Below the pieces are notes generated by a model. The model was given only the letters and a program-made list of their open reading frames with translations. It was not told the DNA's origin and searched no databases. Below are positions 36,826-50,758 of a DNA stretch of 64,000 nt, piece by piece (position 1 is the first letter of the stretch; every line of letters starts with the position of its first letter). This stretch comes from Staphylococcus taiwanensis (GTDB taxonomy: Bacteria; Bacillota; Bacilli; Staphylococcales; Staphylococcaceae), in the NCBI GenBank assembly GCA_020544305.1, contig CP058667.1:992001-1056000 (forward strand), in the 5' to 3' direction. A program made the position numbers and the translations under genes.

Positions 36826-37639
36826 GTTACAAAATATCGTAGTGAATGAAATGAAAGTGAAGAAACATATCGATAGTGAACAAGAAACACGCGAGATTAT
36901 TCATTTTATCAAGAGCTACGTTCAATCACATGCCTTTATTAAATCATTGGTTTTAGGCATATCAGGTGGACAAGACTCAACATTGACCGGCAAACTTGCT
37001 CAAATGGCTGTTGAAGCATTACGTAACGAAGGTCGTGAATGTCAATTTATAGCTGTTAAATTACCATATGGTGTTCAAAAGGATGCAGCTGAAGTTGAAG
37101 ATGCACTTAAATTTATAAATCCTGATGAAGTCATAAATGTGAATATTAAGCCTGCAGTTGATCAGAGTGTACAATCTTTAAAAGATGCTGGTATAGAACT
37201 TACAGATTTTCAACGTGGTAATGAAAAAGCACGTGAACGTATGAAAGTTCAATTCTCAATAGCATCGAATCGAAGCGGTATCGTAATAGGCACGGACCAT
37301 TCTGCTGAAAACATAACTGGATTTTATACTAAGTATGGCGATGGTGCAGCAGATATTGCTCCTATTTTCGGACTGAATAAAAGACAAGGAAGACAATTAC
37401 TTAAATATCTAGATGCGCCTAAACATTTGTATGAAAAAATACCAACGGCAGATTTAGAAGATGATAAACCACAATTACCTGATGAAGAAGCCTTAGGTGT
37501 TACGTATGATCAAATCGATGATTATTTAGAAGGCAAAGAGGTTCCTAGTGAAGCACGAGAAACAATTGAAAAGCATTATGTTAAAAATGCGCATAAACGT
37601 GAGTTAGCTTATACGCGTTATACTTGGCCTAAAAATTAA
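36818..37639 (+). CDS. nadE: Ammonia-dependent NAD synthetase
   Basis: A 273-residue NAD synthetase that amidates nicotinate adenine dinucleotide. The pyrophosphatase P-loop SGGQDSTL (about 46-53) and the [23 protein letters not shown] stretch are intact. There is no glutaminase domain, so it uses free ammonia. GGAGGAAG inside the end of pncB serves the ATG at 36818, and the two genes overlap, so they are coupled. Confidence 0.96.
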   Translation: MTKLQNIVVNEMKVKKHIDSEQETREIIHFIKSYVQSHAFIKSLVLGISGGQDSTLTGKLAQMAVEALRNEGRECQFIAVKLPYGVQKDAAEVEDALKFINPDEVINVNIKPAVDQSVQSLKDAGIELTDFQRGNEKARERMKVQFSIASNRSGIVIGTDHSAENITGFYTKYGDGAADIAPIFGLNKRQGRQLLKYLDAPKHLYEKIPTADLEDDKPQLPDEEALGVTYDQIDDYLEGKEVPSEARETIEKHYVKNAHKRELAYTRYTWPKN

Positions 37640-37725
37640 GAAAACTTATTTACTAGTGACAAAATAAAATTTCACTGATAAAATTATCTCGATTTTAGAT
37701 TTCCGAGGGAGAAAAGAGGAATAGT

Positions 37726-38331
37726 ATGTCAGTGATAACTTCAAATCCATGGACAATGGTATTAGCGATATTCGTCATTAACGTTTTTTATGTCACATTT
37801 TTAACAATGCGAACGATATTAACGTTAAAAGGTTATCGTTATATGGCAGCAGCAGTAAGTTTCCTTGAGGTATTAGTATATGTAGTTGGTCTAGGTATGG
37901 TTATGTCTAGTTTAGACCAAATTCAAAATATCTTTGCCTATGCATTAGGTTTTTCAATAGGGATATTAGTAGGAATGAAAATCGAAGAAAAACTCGCATT
38001 AGGTTATACAGTAGTAAACGTTACCTCTTCAGAGTACGAAATTGATTTGCCAAATGAGTTAAGAAATTTAGGATATGGTGTTACACACTATGCAGCTCAT
38101 GGTCGTGATGGTAGCCGAATGGTTATGCAAATTTTAACGCCACGACGATATGAACGTAAGTTAATGGAAACAGTACGTAACTTAGATGCGAAAGCATTTA
38201 TCATAGCTTATGAACCAAGAGCGATTCATGGTGGCTTCTGGACTAAAGGCGTTCGTACTCGAAAAGTTAAAGCATATGAAGTTGAAGAAATTGAAAGTGT
38301 TGTGGAACATGATGAAATTCAAAGTAAATGA
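37726..38331 (+). CDS. YebE-type DUF2179 membrane protein (UPF0316)
   Basis: A 201-residue protein with three hydrophobic segments (about 10-105) and a C-terminal cytoplasmic DUF2179 domain (about 110-190: [51 protein letters not shown]). The domain family is linked to small-molecule sensing but has no settled role. It overlaps the NETI-motif gene by about 20 bases. Confidence 0.85.
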   Translation: MSVITSNPWTMVLAIFVINVFYVTFLTMRTILTLKGYRYMAAAVSFLEVLVYVVGLGMVMSSLDQIQNIFAYALGFSIGILVGMKIEEKLALGYTVVNVTSSEYEIDLPNELRNLGYGVTHYAAHGRDGSRMVMQILTPRRYERKLMETVRNLDAKAFIIAYEPRAIHGGFWTKGVRTRKVKAYEVEEIESVVEHDEIQSK

Positions 38332-38485
38332 TAATGAAACTATTTCAGAATGTTTAGAACGTATGCGTGCTGAAGGGTATATGCCCGTGAAACGCATTGA
38401 AAAGCCAATTTATAAAGAAGATAAAAATGGTAACATTGAAGTATTACGACAAGACATTCAATTTGTTGGAAAGAAATTAGAATAA
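38312..38485 (+). CDS. NETI-motif small protein
   Basis: A 57-residue protein with the namesake NETI (residues 8-11, [15 protein letters not shown]), then [12 protein letters not shown]. Function is unknown. The start (38312, or ATG 38309 one codon earlier) lies inside the end of the YebE-type gene with only a weak ribosome site, so translation is probably coupled. This overlap is typical in staphylococci. A terminator follows. Confidence 0.82.
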   Translation: MKFKVNDNETISECLERMRAEGYMPVKRIEKPIYKEDKNGNIEVLRQDIQFVGKKLE

Positions 38486-38512
38486 ATTTACTTGATTAAA
38501 ACTATACTAGTG

Positions 38513-38553
38513 AATCTACATTGCGTGATTGAACTCCACAATGTAGATTTTTT
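38513..38553 (+). terminator. Terminator after the YebE/NETI pair
   Basis: AATCTACATTG (38513-38523) pairs perfectly with CAATGTAGATT (38539-38549), followed by a T-run. Confidence 0.88.
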
Positions 38554-38734
38554 ATGTGTAAGAAGTGGAGAGGATGAGTGTTTATTTTATTGAGAATGAA
38601 TTATAATTATATAGTGAAAAAAGGTTTATACATTTAATAAAGAATCTGTTAAACTTTAATTGAAAGCTTAAACACGAACTATTTATAATTTTTGTTGTTT
38701 AATGTACAGTTTTTGTTTGAAAATTAATACATAG

Positions 38735-40045
<1,311 letters not shown>

Positions 40046-40139
40046 TCCGTTTTTCATTTTCAATGAAATTACTACACTTTAACTATTTAATGCGTTAAAA
40101 TTAGATTATATTGAAATTGAAATATAGGGGTTGTTTGAG

Positions 40140-40442
40140 ATGCAAATAGAGAAATTGCGAGGACAAGCATTAGATGAATTATTTGATGCAATTCTAACAC
40201 TTGAAAACAGAGAAGAATGTTATCAATTCTTTGATGATTTATGCACCGTTAATGAAATTCAATCTTTATCTCAAAGACTTCAAGTTGCTAAAATGATAAA
40301 ACAAGGCTTTACTTATGCAACGATTGAAAAAGAATCAGGTGCTTCAACAGCAACAATTTCCAGAGTGAAACGTTCATTACAATGGGGTAATGATGCATAT
40401 ACAATGATTTTAGATCGTTTAAATATCGAAACTAAAGAATAA
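40140..40442 (+). CDS. yerC: YerC/YecD-type TrpR-like DNA-binding protein
   Basis: A 100-residue protein of the TrpR/YerC family. The helix-turn-helix is in SLSQRLQVAKMIKQGFTYATIEKESGASTATISRVKR (about 44-80). The B. subtilis relative lies next to the same pcrB-pcrA-lig cluster. Its regulon is unknown. I choose ATG 40140, with AGGGG about 9 bases upstream, over TTG 40131. Confidence 0.88.
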   Translation: MQIEKLRGQALDELFDAILTLENREECYQFFDDLCTVNEIQSLSQRLQVAKMIKQGFTYATIEKESGASTATISRVKRSLQWGNDAYTMILDRLNIETKE

Positions 40443-40551
40443 GCATGATTTGATATGAGTTTTAATCGAAATTAGAATATTAAAGCCATACGTTCTTAAA
40501 TGAGTGACCAATATAAGTTAAGTCTGAAATAAATAATATTTTGGCTACATT

Positions 40552-40620
40552 GCAAATTCACAGTAGCTGACTGAGCTGAGAAATCACTTAAATTAAGCAT
40601 TTCTCAATTTTAGTCATGCA
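40552..40620 (+). repeat. Dispersed intergenic repeat, copy B
   Basis: GGCTACATTGCAAATTCACAG...GCTGACTGAG...AATCACTTAAATTAAGCA...TTTAGTCATGC matches copy A at 28544-28625 with scattered changes. Each copy precedes a terminator-like hairpin that includes GAATTC pairing. Confidence 0.75.
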
Positions 40621-40625
40621 TACGC

Positions 40626-40677
40626 AGGGCTAGGACGATGAATTCGAAAAGAATTCGGTCCTAGTCCTCTTTTTTTT
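40626..40677 (+). terminator. Terminator downstream of yerC
   Basis: A long stem, AGG(G)CTAGGAC...GAATTC pairing with GAATTCGGTCCTAGTCCT, ends in eight T. Confidence 0.82.
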
Positions 40678-40807
40678 AGAAAATGGATATTTAAAAATTT
40701 AAATACTAATTATTATTTTTCCGAGTATAAATAGTTTAATCTACTTAGAACTAGCTTATTAAAAATGCTATAATTTAGTGTATGTTAAAAAAAGGAGTTA
40801 TGGGTAA

Positions 40808-41503
40808 ATGTACGACATTAAAGAATGGCAACATGTGTTTAAATTAGATCCTGCTAAAGAAATAAGTGATGATGATTTAGAAGCACTTTGCATGTCAGAT
40901 ACCGACGCGATTATGATTGGTGGTACAGATGGTGTTACTGAAGATAATGTAATTCATTTAATGAGCAGAGTAAGAAGATATCCATTGCCAATGGTACTTG
41001 AAATTTCTAATATTGAAAGTGTTATGCCAGGTTTTGATTTTTACTTTGTACCGACAGTATTAAATAGTCGTGACACAACTTATCATAATGGAATGTTACA
41101 TAGTGCGTTAAAACAATTTGGGCATATGATTAACTTCGAAGAAATGATATTAGAAGGGTATTTAGTACTTAATCCAGAAAGTAAAGTTGCGCAAGTTACA
41201 AATTCAACTACTAACTTATCTATTGAGGATGTAGAAGCCTACGCCCAAATGGTAAATGAAATGTATAAGTTACCCATGATGTATGTTGAATATAGTGGCA
41301 TGTATGGCGACACCGACTACGTCAAAGCAATTTCACAGATGTTGTCGCGTACACAACTATTTTATGGCGGAGGAATAAGCACACTTGAGCAAGCAAAAGA
41401 AATGGCGCAATATGCAGATACGATTGTTGTCGGCAATGTCATATATTCAGATATTAAAAAAGCCCTTAAAACAGTAAAAATAAAAAAGGAGTCTAATAAA
41501 TGA
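40808..41503 (+). CDS. pcrB: Heptaprenylglyceryl phosphate synthase
   Basis: A 231-residue TIM-barrel prenyltransferase that joins a C35 prenyl chain to glycerol-1-phosphate. The phosphate-binding motifs [23 protein letters not shown] and FYGGGI are visible. It is the first gene of pcrB-pcrA-ligA-camS and overlaps pcrA by 4 bases. The product's role in Firmicutes is still poorly defined. Confidence 0.93.
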   Translation: MYDIKEWQHVFKLDPAKEISDDDLEALCMSDTDAIMIGGTDGVTEDNVIHLMSRVRRYPLPMVLEISNIESVMPGFDFYFVPTVLNSRDTTYHNGMLHSALKQFGHMINFEEMILEGYLVLNPESKVAQVTNSTTNLSIEDVEAYAQMVNEMYKLPMMYVEYSGMYGDTDYVKAISQMLSRTQLFYGGGISTLEQAKEMAQYADTIVVGNVIYSDIKKALKTVKIKKESNK

Positions 41504-43692
41504 ATTCATTAGTCAATAATATGAATAAAGAACAAAGTGAAGCCGTAAGAGCTACTGAAGGTCCATTGCTAATCATGGCTGGTGCTGGTTCAGGTAAAAC
41601 GAGAGTATTAACACATCGAATCGCCTATTTATTAGATGAAAAAGATGTCTCTCCTTACAATATTTTAGCAATTACATTTACAAATAAAGCGGCAAAAGAA
41701 ATGAAAGAACGTGTAGAGCAATTAGTGGGGGAAGAAGCACAAGTCATATGGATGTCAACATTCCATTCAATGTGTGTTCGCATTTTAAGACGTGATGCTG
41801 ACAGAATTGGCATTGAACGAAACTTTACTATTATTGATCCTACCGACCAAAAGTCTGTAATTAAAGATGTTCTTAAAAACGAGAACATTGATAGTAAACG
41901 TTTTGAACCAAGAATGTTTATCGGGGCAATTAGTAACCTAAAAAATGAATTAAAAACACCTGAAGATGCTATTAATGAAGCAAATGACTTTCACTCACAA
42001 ATGGTAGCTACTGTATATAGTGGTTATCAAAGACAATTATCACGTAATGAGGCACTAGACTTCGATGATTTAATTATGAAGACGATTCGTTTATTTGAAC
42101 GTGTGCCCGATGCGTTAGAATATTATCAAAATAAATTTCAATATATTCATGTTGATGAATATCAAGATACGAATAAGGCTCAATATACATTAGTAAAATT
42201 ATTGGCTAGCAAATTTAAAAATCTTTGTGTAGTAGGTGATTCTGACCAATCTATTTATGGATGGAGAGGTGCAGATATTCAAAATATATTATCATTTGAA
42301 GAAGATTATCCAGACGCTAAAACCATTTTCTTAGAGCAAAATTACCGTTCAACTAAAACGATTCTGACTGCAGCTAATGAGGTCATCAAAAACAATTCTG
42401 AACGTAAACCTAAAGGTCTATGGACTGCCAATACTGGTGGCGAAAAAATTAAATATTATGAAGCGATGACGGAACGCGATGAAGCGGAATATGTCGTAAG
42501 AGAAATTATGAAACACCGTAAAGCTGGAAAAGACTATAATGATATGGCTATTTTGTATCGTACAAATGCGCAGTCACGTGTACTTGAAGAAACATTTATG
42601 AAATCTAATATTCCTTATACAATGGTAGGCGGACAAAAGTTCTATGACCGTAAAGAAATTAAAGATTTACTAAGTTATTTAAGAGTTGTTGCAAATAGCA
42701 AGGATGACATTAGCTTACAACGAATTATTAATGTTCCTAAACGTGGTATTGGTCCATCATCTGTTGAGAAGATTCAAAACTACGCAATGGATAATAATAT
42801 TAGTATGTTTGATGCTTTAGGTGAAGTGGACTTTATTGGTCTATCAAAAAAAGTCACTCAAGAATGTATTCAATTTTACGAAATGATACAAAATTTAATC
42901 AAAGAACAAGAATTTTTAGAAATTAGTGAGATTGTAGACGAAATTCTTAATAAGTCTGGCTATAGATCTATGTTAGAAAATGAACAAACCATTGAATCAC
43001 GTAGTAGACTTGAAAATATAGATGAATTTATGTCAGTACCTAAAGATTATGAAGAAAATACACCTTTAGAAGAACAATCGCTTATTAACTTCTTAACGGA
43101 TTTATCATTAGTAGCTGATATAGATGAAGCACAAATTGAAAGTGGTGTAACATTAATGACGATGCATTCAGCAAAAGGGCTAGAATTTCCAATCGTATTT
43201 TTAATGGGTATGGAAGAATCATTATTCCCACATATTCGTGCTATAAAAAGTGATGATGAACATGAGATGGAAGAAGAGCGACGTATTTGTTATGTAGCAA
43301 TTACTCGTGCAGAGGAAGTGTTATATATTACACATGCTACATCTCGAATGTTATACGGTCGCTCTCAATCAAATATGCCTTCAAGATTTTTACGAGAAAT
43401 TCCTGAAGAATTACTAGAAACACCTACTAAACAACAACGACACACCATTCAATCAAAAACAGCTTCTCAACCTAAACGTGGCTTTAGTAAGCGCACGACA
43501 TCATCGAAAAAACAAGTTTCTGCATCTGACTGGAAAGTTGGAGATAAAGTGACGCATAAATCATGGGGAGAAGGTATGGTGAGTAATGTAAATGAAAAAA
43601 ATGGTTCAGTAGAATTAGATATTATCTTTAAATCTGAAGGACCTAAGCGCTTACTAGCACAATTTGCCCCTATTGAAAAAAAGGAGGATTAA
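41500..43692 (+). CDS. pcrA: ATP-dependent DNA helicase PcrA
   Basis: A 730-residue superfamily 1A 3'-5' helicase, the UvrD equivalent of Firmicutes, essential for repair and rolling-circle plasmid replication. Motif [11 protein letters not shown] (about 28-37), Ia [60 protein letters not shown] and [14 protein letters not shown] are intact. The C-terminal Tudor-like RNA-polymerase-binding domain ([16 protein letters not shown]) is present. Confidence 0.98.
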   Translation: MNSLVNNMNKEQSEAVRATEGPLLIMAGAGSGKTRVLTHRIAYLLDEKDVSPYNILAITFTNKAAKEMKERVEQLVGEEAQVIWMSTFHSMCVRILRRDADRIGIERNFTIIDPTDQKSVIKDVLKNENIDSKRFEPRMFIGAISNLKNELKTPEDAINEANDFHSQMVATVYSGYQRQLSRNEALDFDDLIMKTIRLFERVPDALEYYQNKFQYIHVDEYQDTNKAQYTLVKLLASKFKNLCVVGDSDQSIYGWRGADIQNILSFEEDYPDAKTIFLEQNYRSTKTILTAANEVIKNNSERKPKGLWTANTGGEKIKYYEAMTERDEAEYVVREIMKHRKAGKDYNDMAILYRTNAQSRVLEETFMKSNIPYTMVGGQKFYDRKEIKDLLSYLRVVANSKDDISLQRIINVPKRGIGPSSVEKIQNYAMDNNISMFDALGEVDFIGLSKKVTQECIQFYEMIQNLIKEQEFLEISEIVDEILNKSGYRSMLENEQTIESRSRLENIDEFMSVPKDYEENTPLEEQSLINFLTDLSLVADIDEAQIESGVTLMTMHSAKGLEFPIVFLMGMEESLFPHIRAIKSDDEHEMEEERRICYVAITRAEEVLYITHATSRMLYGRSQSNMPSRFLREIPEELLETPTKQQRHTIQSKTASQPKRGFSKRTTSSKKQVSASDWKVGDKVTHKSWGEGMVSNVNEKNGSVELDIIFKSEGPKRLLAQFAPIEKKED

Positions 43693-43695
43693 TGA

Positions 43696-45699
<2,004 letters not shown>

Positions 45700-45711
45700 A
45701 GGAGAACGGCA

Positions 45712-46917
45712 ATGAAACGGACCCTATTTTTAGTAATGATGTCGTTTGTGCTGTTAGCGGCATGTGGCAATCACAATAGTAATAAAAATGAGCAATCAGT
45801 CAATAAACAAGAATCTAAATCAGATTCTAATAATGTAAAATCTATTGCAACGGATAAAGACGTTCAAGGAGATAATTACCGCACGATCTTACCTTTTAAA
45901 GAAAGTAAAGCAAGAGGGGTTTTACAAGATAATATGGCCAATAGCTATAATGGTGATGATTTTGAGAGTGGGTTATTAAACTTAAGTAAAGATGTATTTC
46001 CAACAGATAAATATCTATACCAAGATGGCCAGTATTTAGACAAAGATACAATTAATGATTACCTGAACCCTAAATACTCTAAAGAAGAACTTGATAAAAT
46101 GAGTGAAAAAGAAAAAGAATCTAAAAAGGCAAGTGAAAATTTAGGTTTAAATCCTTCTCATAATGGTGTAACTGATCCAGAAAAAATAGCAAATCAATCA
46201 CCTGCATACTTATCAAATATTTTAGAACAAGATTTCTATGATAATAGTGATAATAAAGGTTCTAATATCAAAGGAATGACAATAGGTCTTGCAATGAATA
46301 GTGTTTACTATTATCAAAAAGAAAAAGACGGCGATACGTATAGTAAAAATCTTGATGATAAAGAAATTGAAAAACAAGGTAAGGCTATGGCATCTGAAAT
46401 CTTATCAAGATTACGAGCAAATGATGATTTAAAAGATATTCCTATTCAATTTGCGATTTATAAACAATCAGATCAAGATTCTATTACACCAGGTAATTTT
46501 ATTGCAAATACCACTGTAGATGATGATCAAACTAAAATTAATAAGTGGAATAACATAGATGAAGTATCTGCACTATTACCATCATCAACTACTAAGAAAT
46601 ACAATGAAAGTTTAAATAATAACTTTAAGCAGTTTAATGACAATTTACAATCATATTTTACTAACTTTACGCAAGCTGTGGGTAAAGTTAAGTTTGAAAA
46701 TAAAAAGCCTACGCAATTAACGATTGATTTACCAATAGATTATTATGGCCAAGCGGAAACCATTGGAATTACGCAATACGTAACTGAACAAGCTGAGAAA
46801 TACTTTAATAACATAGATAGTTATGAAATACGTATTAAAGATGGAAATAATTCACGTGCACTTATAAGCAAAACCAAAGACGATAAAAAACCTCAAGTTC
46901 ACATCTATAATAATTGA
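45712..46917 (+). CDS. camS: CamS-family lipoprotein (sex-pheromone precursor type)
   Basis: A 401-residue lipoprotein. The signal peptide ends with lipobox LLAAC (Cys at 19), followed by an Asn/Ser/Lys-rich linker and the CamS domain (about 60-401). In S. aureus the C-terminal end of the CamS signal peptide, AIFILAA, acts as a mimic of the enterococcal cAM373 mating pheromone. The corresponding segment here is SFVLLAA, quite different. It is the last gene of the pcrB operon, 12 bases after ligA. Confidence 0.92.
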   Translation: MKRTLFLVMMSFVLLAACGNHNSNKNEQSVNKQESKSDSNNVKSIATDKDVQGDNYRTILPFKESKARGVLQDNMANSYNGDDFESGLLNLSKDVFPTDKYLYQDGQYLDKDTINDYLNPKYSKEELDKMSEKEKESKKASENLGLNPSHNGVTDPEKIANQSPAYLSNILEQDFYDNSDNKGSNIKGMTIGLAMNSVYYYQKEKDGDTYSKNLDDKEIEKQGKAMASEILSRLRANDDLKDIPIQFAIYKQSDQDSITPGNFIANTTVDDDQTKINKWNNIDEVSALLPSSTTKKYNESLNNNFKQFNDNLQSYFTNFTQAVGKVKFENKKPTQLTIDLPIDYYGQAETIGITQYVTEQAEKYFNNIDSYEIRIKDGNNSRALISKTKDDKKPQVHIYNN

Positions 46918-46918
46918 T

Positions 46919-46960
46919 AAAAACACGGATATTCCTAAAAATCGGAGTATCCGTGTTTTA
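46919..46960. terminator. Bidirectional terminator between camS and putP
   Basis: AAAACACGGATATTCC pairs with GGAGTATCCGTGTTTT around a short loop, with A- and T-run flanks, between convergent genes. Confidence 0.88.
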
Positions 46961-46979
46961 ATTTTACAGTAATTAGTTT

Positions 46980-48518
46980 TTATTTTTCTCGAACAATCGC
47001 TTTAACTTTTTCGATATCTTTATCAACAAAATCTCCAGGTTGTTGGGTTAATAAACTCACAACGTAGGTAACGATTACGCTCACTAAGAAACCAGGAATG
47101 ATTTCATACATTCCAAAAATTTCATTTACACTTGCTAAAGGCTTAATCCAAGCAATCCAGATAATGACTACTAAAGCACCTGAAATCATACCACTAATAG
47201 CACCTGCACGTGTAAGTTTCTTCCAATATAATGAGAAGAGTACTAATGGACTGAATGAAGCACCGAAACCTGCCCAAGCATTACCAACTAAGTTTAAAAT
47301 AGTATCATTAGGCGACCAAGCGATAGCTATAGCTACGATTGCAACAACTAAAACTGAAAGACGACCTACTAATACAAATTCTTTCTGATGTGTTTTGGCA
47401 CGTTCTTCACCTCGGAATAATTTATAGAAATCTTCCGTTAGTGAACTAGATGTTACTAACAATTGTGATGAAATAGTACTCATAATCGCAGCAAGAATTG
47501 CGGCTAATAAGAAACCACCGACTAAAGGATGGAAGAGTATTTGACTCATGATGATAAAGAGTGTTTCAGGATCGTTCATTTTTATATGATTATCAGGAAT
47601 AAAGGCTATACCAGTTAAACCTACACCAACTGCCCCTAACAAGCCTACAGTCATCCAACTGATACCTAAACGACGTGCTTTAGGTAATAATTTGTGAGAT
47701 TTTATAGACATGAATCTGACGATAATATGTGGCTGCCCGAAATATCCTAATCCCCATGCAAACAATGAAATTATTCCTAGAAAAGTTGTACCCCGGAATA
47801 AATCCATATTGGTTGGTTTCATTTCAGCAACTCGAGAAAACGTGTCCCAGCCATTTAGTTGCATCATTGCAACGATAGGCACCATGACCATTGCGATTAA
47901 CATTATGACACCTTGAAAGAAATCTGTTATAGATACTGCTAAATACCCACCGAAAAATGTATATGCAATCACGATAACTGCGACTAAAATAAGGCCAAAA
48001 TGATAATTGAGACCAAAAGCACTTTCAAATAACTTACCACCTGAAACAAATCCAGAATGTGTATATAATGTAAAGAAAACAACAATAATTAATCCAGATA
48101 TAATTTTAATAATATTTTCTTTATCATTAAGCCTATTTTTAAAGAAGTCAGGTAAAGTAATTGCATCACCAGCTACTTCTGTGTAGACTCTTAATCTTGG
48201 AGCTACAACAAGATAGTTAACATACGCGCCAAGTGTTAAACCTATAGTGATCCAAATCGCAGATAAACCCGTGCTATAAACTGATCCAGGAAGTCCCATA
48301 ATCATCCATCCACTCATATCTGATGCACCAGCTGATAAAGCTGTGATATAAGGACCGATACTTCTCCCACCTAACATATACTCACTTAAGTTTCCTGTAG
48401 CTTGTTTATAACCATAGTAACCAATAATAAGTAATATAATGAAATAAATCGCAATCATTATGTATGTTTGCCAATTTGTATTTACTTGGCTAGGTAAACT
48501 TGCTCCCAAAATAAACAT
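46980..48518 (-). CDS. putP: Sodium/proline symporter PutP
   Basis: A 512-residue sodium:solute symporter (SSS family) with about 13 hydrophobic segments. Motifs include [32 protein letters not shown] and the conserved [15 protein letters not shown] (sodium site). It takes up proline, a carbon source and osmoprotectant. GGGGGGA precedes the ATG. A cre-like site lies about 190 bases upstream. Confidence 0.95.
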   Translation of the reverse strand: MFILGASLPSQVNTNWQTYIMIAIYFIILLIIGYYGYKQATGNLSEYMLGGRSIGPYITALSAGASDMSGWMIMGLPGSVYSTGLSAIWITIGLTLGAYVNYLVVAPRLRVYTEVAGDAITLPDFFKNRLNDKENIIKIISGLIIVVFFTLYTHSGFVSGGKLFESAFGLNYHFGLILVAVIVIAYTFFGGYLAVSITDFFQGVIMLIAMVMVPIVAMMQLNGWDTFSRVAEMKPTNMDLFRGTTFLGIISLFAWGLGYFGQPHIIVRFMSIKSHKLLPKARRLGISWMTVGLLGAVGVGLTGIAFIPDNHIKMNDPETLFIIMSQILFHPLVGGFLLAAILAAIMSTISSQLLVTSSSLTEDFYKLFRGEERAKTHQKEFVLVGRLSVLVVAIVAIAIAWSPNDTILNLVGNAWAGFGASFSPLVLFSLYWKKLTRAGAISGMISGALVVIIWIAWIKPLASVNEIFGMYEIIPGFLVSVIVTYVVSLLTQQPGDFVDKDIEKVKAIVREK

Positions 48519-48984
48519 AAAAACAATCCCCCCTTAGATAATAAGCTATTATAAAACGCAATTTCATAAAATATATCAATTATGTAAGAACTAGATGCAA
48601 GTATATTTCAAAAATAATTTAGTTACATGTAATATTATACAATGTAATGAATCATTTAGAAAAGTGAAATTTTTATAATTTTTTAATTAAATGCTTTAAT
48701 ATCATGTTAGTAAGCGTTTACAAATAGTGGCGTAAAAATTTATAAAACAATATATTAAATACATAAATATATAATTATTTTTAAAATACCATCATTTTCA
48801 CTATGATAATGTTCGATTTTAATAATTTAGTTACATAAATATTTTAGGAAGTTGTTATCTAAAATGCCAATCAAAACTTTACATTACTTAAATGATAATG
48901 CTTGTCTCAATAAATATTTAGATTTTTAGTTGAAAATTTGATACAATTTTATGATGAATGAGTAATAAGGAGGCTTTTAAATTA
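48519..48984. other. AT-rich divergent intergenic region putP / gatC
   Basis: 466 bases without a gene. It is extremely AT-rich and contains a cre-like palindrome (48709-48722) and weak promoter-like TACAAT near 48942 before gatC. I see no T-box leader, tRNA or ORF with a ribosome site. Confidence 0.6.
48709..48722. promoter_or_regulatory. cre-like site (CcpA) upstream of putP
   Basis: AGTAAGCGTTTACA differs from the palindromic cre form TGTAAGCGTTTACA at one position. Proline use is under CcpA control in staphylococci, so putP is the plausible target, although the site lies about 190 bases from its start. Confidence 0.5.
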
Positions 48985-49287
48985 ATGACTAAAGTTACAC
49001 TGGAAGAAGTTGAACATATAGCACATTTAGCAAGACTTCAAATTTCTGAAGAAGAAACAGAAGAAATGGCTAATACGCTTGAAAGTATTTTAGATTTTGC
49101 TAAACAAAATGATACAGCTGATACGGATGGTGTAGAACCTACTTATCATGTATTAGATTTACAAAACGTTTTACGTGAAGACAAAGCAATCGAGGGCATT
49201 CCTCAAGAACTTGCATTAAAAAATGCTAAAGAAACAGAAAGTGGTCAATTTAAAGTACCAGCTATCATGAATGAGGAGGACGCTTAA
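48985..49287 (+). CDS. gatC: Aspartyl/glutamyl-tRNA amidotransferase subunit C
   Basis: A 100-residue subunit that clamps GatA and GatB together. It shows the GatC pattern [16 protein letters not shown] and the C-terminal LREDKAIEG...[19 protein letters not shown] 48985 has AAGGAGG 9 bases upstream; an in-frame ATG 27 bases earlier overlaps that site. It is the first gene of gatCAB. Confidence 0.96.
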   Translation: MTKVTLEEVEHIAHLARLQISEEETEEMANTLESILDFAKQNDTADTDGVEPTYHVLDLQNVLREDKAIEGIPQELALKNAKETESGQFKVPAIMNEEDA

Positions 49288-49288
49288 G

Positions 49289-50746
49289 ATGAGTATTCGC
49301 TATGAATCTGTGGAAAAATTATCAGAAATGATTAAAAACAATGAGATTAAGCCTTCTGAAGTCGTAAAAGATATTTATGATGCTATAGAAGAAACTGATC
49401 CAACAGTAAAATCATTCTTAGCTTTAGATAAAGAAAATGCATTAAAAAAAGCTGAAGAATTAGATGACCTGCAAGCGAAAGGCCAAATGGATGGAAAATT
49501 ATTTGGTATTCCAATGGGAATAAAAGATAACATTATTACTAAAGATGTCGAAACTACTTGTGCTAGTAAAATGTTAGAAGGTTTTGTGCCAATTTATGAC
49601 TCAACTGTAATGAATAAATTGCATAATGAAAATGCTATTTTAATTGGTAAATTAAACATGGATGAATTCGCAATGGGTGGTTCTACTGAAACATCATACT
49701 TCAAAAAAACAGTTAACCCATTTGACCATACAGCAGTACCAGGTGGTTCATCAGGTGGTTCAGCAGCCGCAGTTGCAGCTGGATTAGTACCTTTCAGTTT
49801 AGGTTCTGATACTGGTGGTTCTATTAGACAACCAACAGCTTATTGTGGTGTAGTGGGCATGAAACCAACGTATGGACGTGTCTCTCGTTTCGGTTTAGTA
49901 GCATTTGCATCATCTTTAGACCAAATTGGACCAATCACACGTAATGTTAAAGATAATGCATTAGTTTTAGAAGCAATTTCTGGTGTAGATGAACATGATT
50001 CTACAAGTGCACCAGTCGACGACATCGATTTCACTTCTGAAATTGGTAAAGATATTAAAGGTCTTAAAGTTGCACTACCAAAAGAGTATTTAGGTGAAGG
50101 TGTAAGTGAAGATGTTAAAAATGCAGTTAAAAATGCTGTAGAAACGCTTAAAACACTTGGTGCTGAAGTTGAAGAGGTATCATTACCTAATACAAAATAT
50201 GGCATTCCTTCATACTATGTTATTGCATCTTCTGAAGCATCAGCGAACTTGGCTCGTTTTGATGGTATTCGCTATGGTTACCACTCTAAAGAAGCGCAAT
50301 CATTAGAAGAATTATATAAAATGTCAAGATCAGAAGGATTTGGAGATGAAGTTAAACGTCGTATTTTCTTAGGAACGTTTGCTTTAAGTTCTGGTTATTA
50401 TGATGCATACTATAAAAAATCACAAAAAGTTAGAACATTAATTAAAAATGATTTCGACAAAGTATTTGAAAATTATGATGTTGTAGTAGGACCTACAGCA
50501 CCAACTACTGCTTTCAATATCGGTGAAGAAATTGATGATCCATTGACTATGTATGCAAATGACTTATTGACTACACCTGTAAACTTAGCAGGTCTACCAG
50601 GTATTTCTGTTCCTTGTGGACAATCAAATGGAAGACCAATTGGCTTACAATTTATCGGTAAACCTTTTGATGAAAAAACGTTATATCGTGTTGCATACCA
50701 ATATGAAACACAATTCAACTTACATGACGTATATGAAAATTTATAA
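49289..50746 (+). CDS. gatA: Aspartyl/glutamyl-tRNA amidotransferase subunit A
   Basis: A 485-residue amidase that frees ammonia from glutamine for converting Glu-tRNA(Gln) to Gln-tRNA(Gln). The Ser-cisSer-Lys triad lies in GIPMGIKDN (Lys) and [14 protein letters not shown]...[11 protein letters not shown] (the two Ser). ATG 49289 follows the gatC stop by one base and uses GAGGAGG inside gatC; the open frame upstream of it is not supported. Length matches the family. Confidence 0.97.
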   Translation: MSIRYESVEKLSEMIKNNEIKPSEVVKDIYDAIEETDPTVKSFLALDKENALKKAEELDDLQAKGQMDGKLFGIPMGIKDNIITKDVETTCASKMLEGFVPIYDSTVMNKLHNENAILIGKLNMDEFAMGGSTETSYFKKTVNPFDHTAVPGGSSGGSAAAVAAGLVPFSLGSDTGGSIRQPTAYCGVVGMKPTYGRVSRFGLVAFASSLDQIGPITRNVKDNALVLEAISGVDEHDSTSAPVDDIDFTSEIGKDIKGLKVALPKEYLGEGVSEDVKNAVKNAVETLKTLGAEVEEVSLPNTKYGIPSYYVIASSEASANLARFDGIRYGYHSKEAQSLEELYKMSRSEGFGDEVKRRIFLGTFALSSGYYDAYYKKSQKVRTLIKNDFDKVFENYDVVVGPTAPTTAFNIGEEIDDPLTMYANDLLTTPVNLAGLPGISVPCGQSNGRPIGLQFIGKPFDEKTLYRVAYQYETQFNLHDVYENL

Positions 50747-50758
50747 GGAGTGGAAATA

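Larger units (their letters stand above)
40443..40807. other. Intergenic stretch with dispersed repeat and terminator
   Basis: 365 bases without a gene. It contains copy B of the dispersed repeat, a long hairpin terminator, and an AT-rich promoter region for pcrB with TATAAT at about 40769. No ORF with a ribosome site was seen. Confidence 0.7.

Noticed and set aside
38665..38690. PurR-box-like AACACGAAC upstream of purB
   Set aside because: It is a single half-like match without the second arm at proper spacing, so not annotated.
48519..48984. Possible T-box leader for gatCAB
   Set aside because: No T-box sequence, specifier stem or antiterminator/terminator pair can be found in this AT-rich region.
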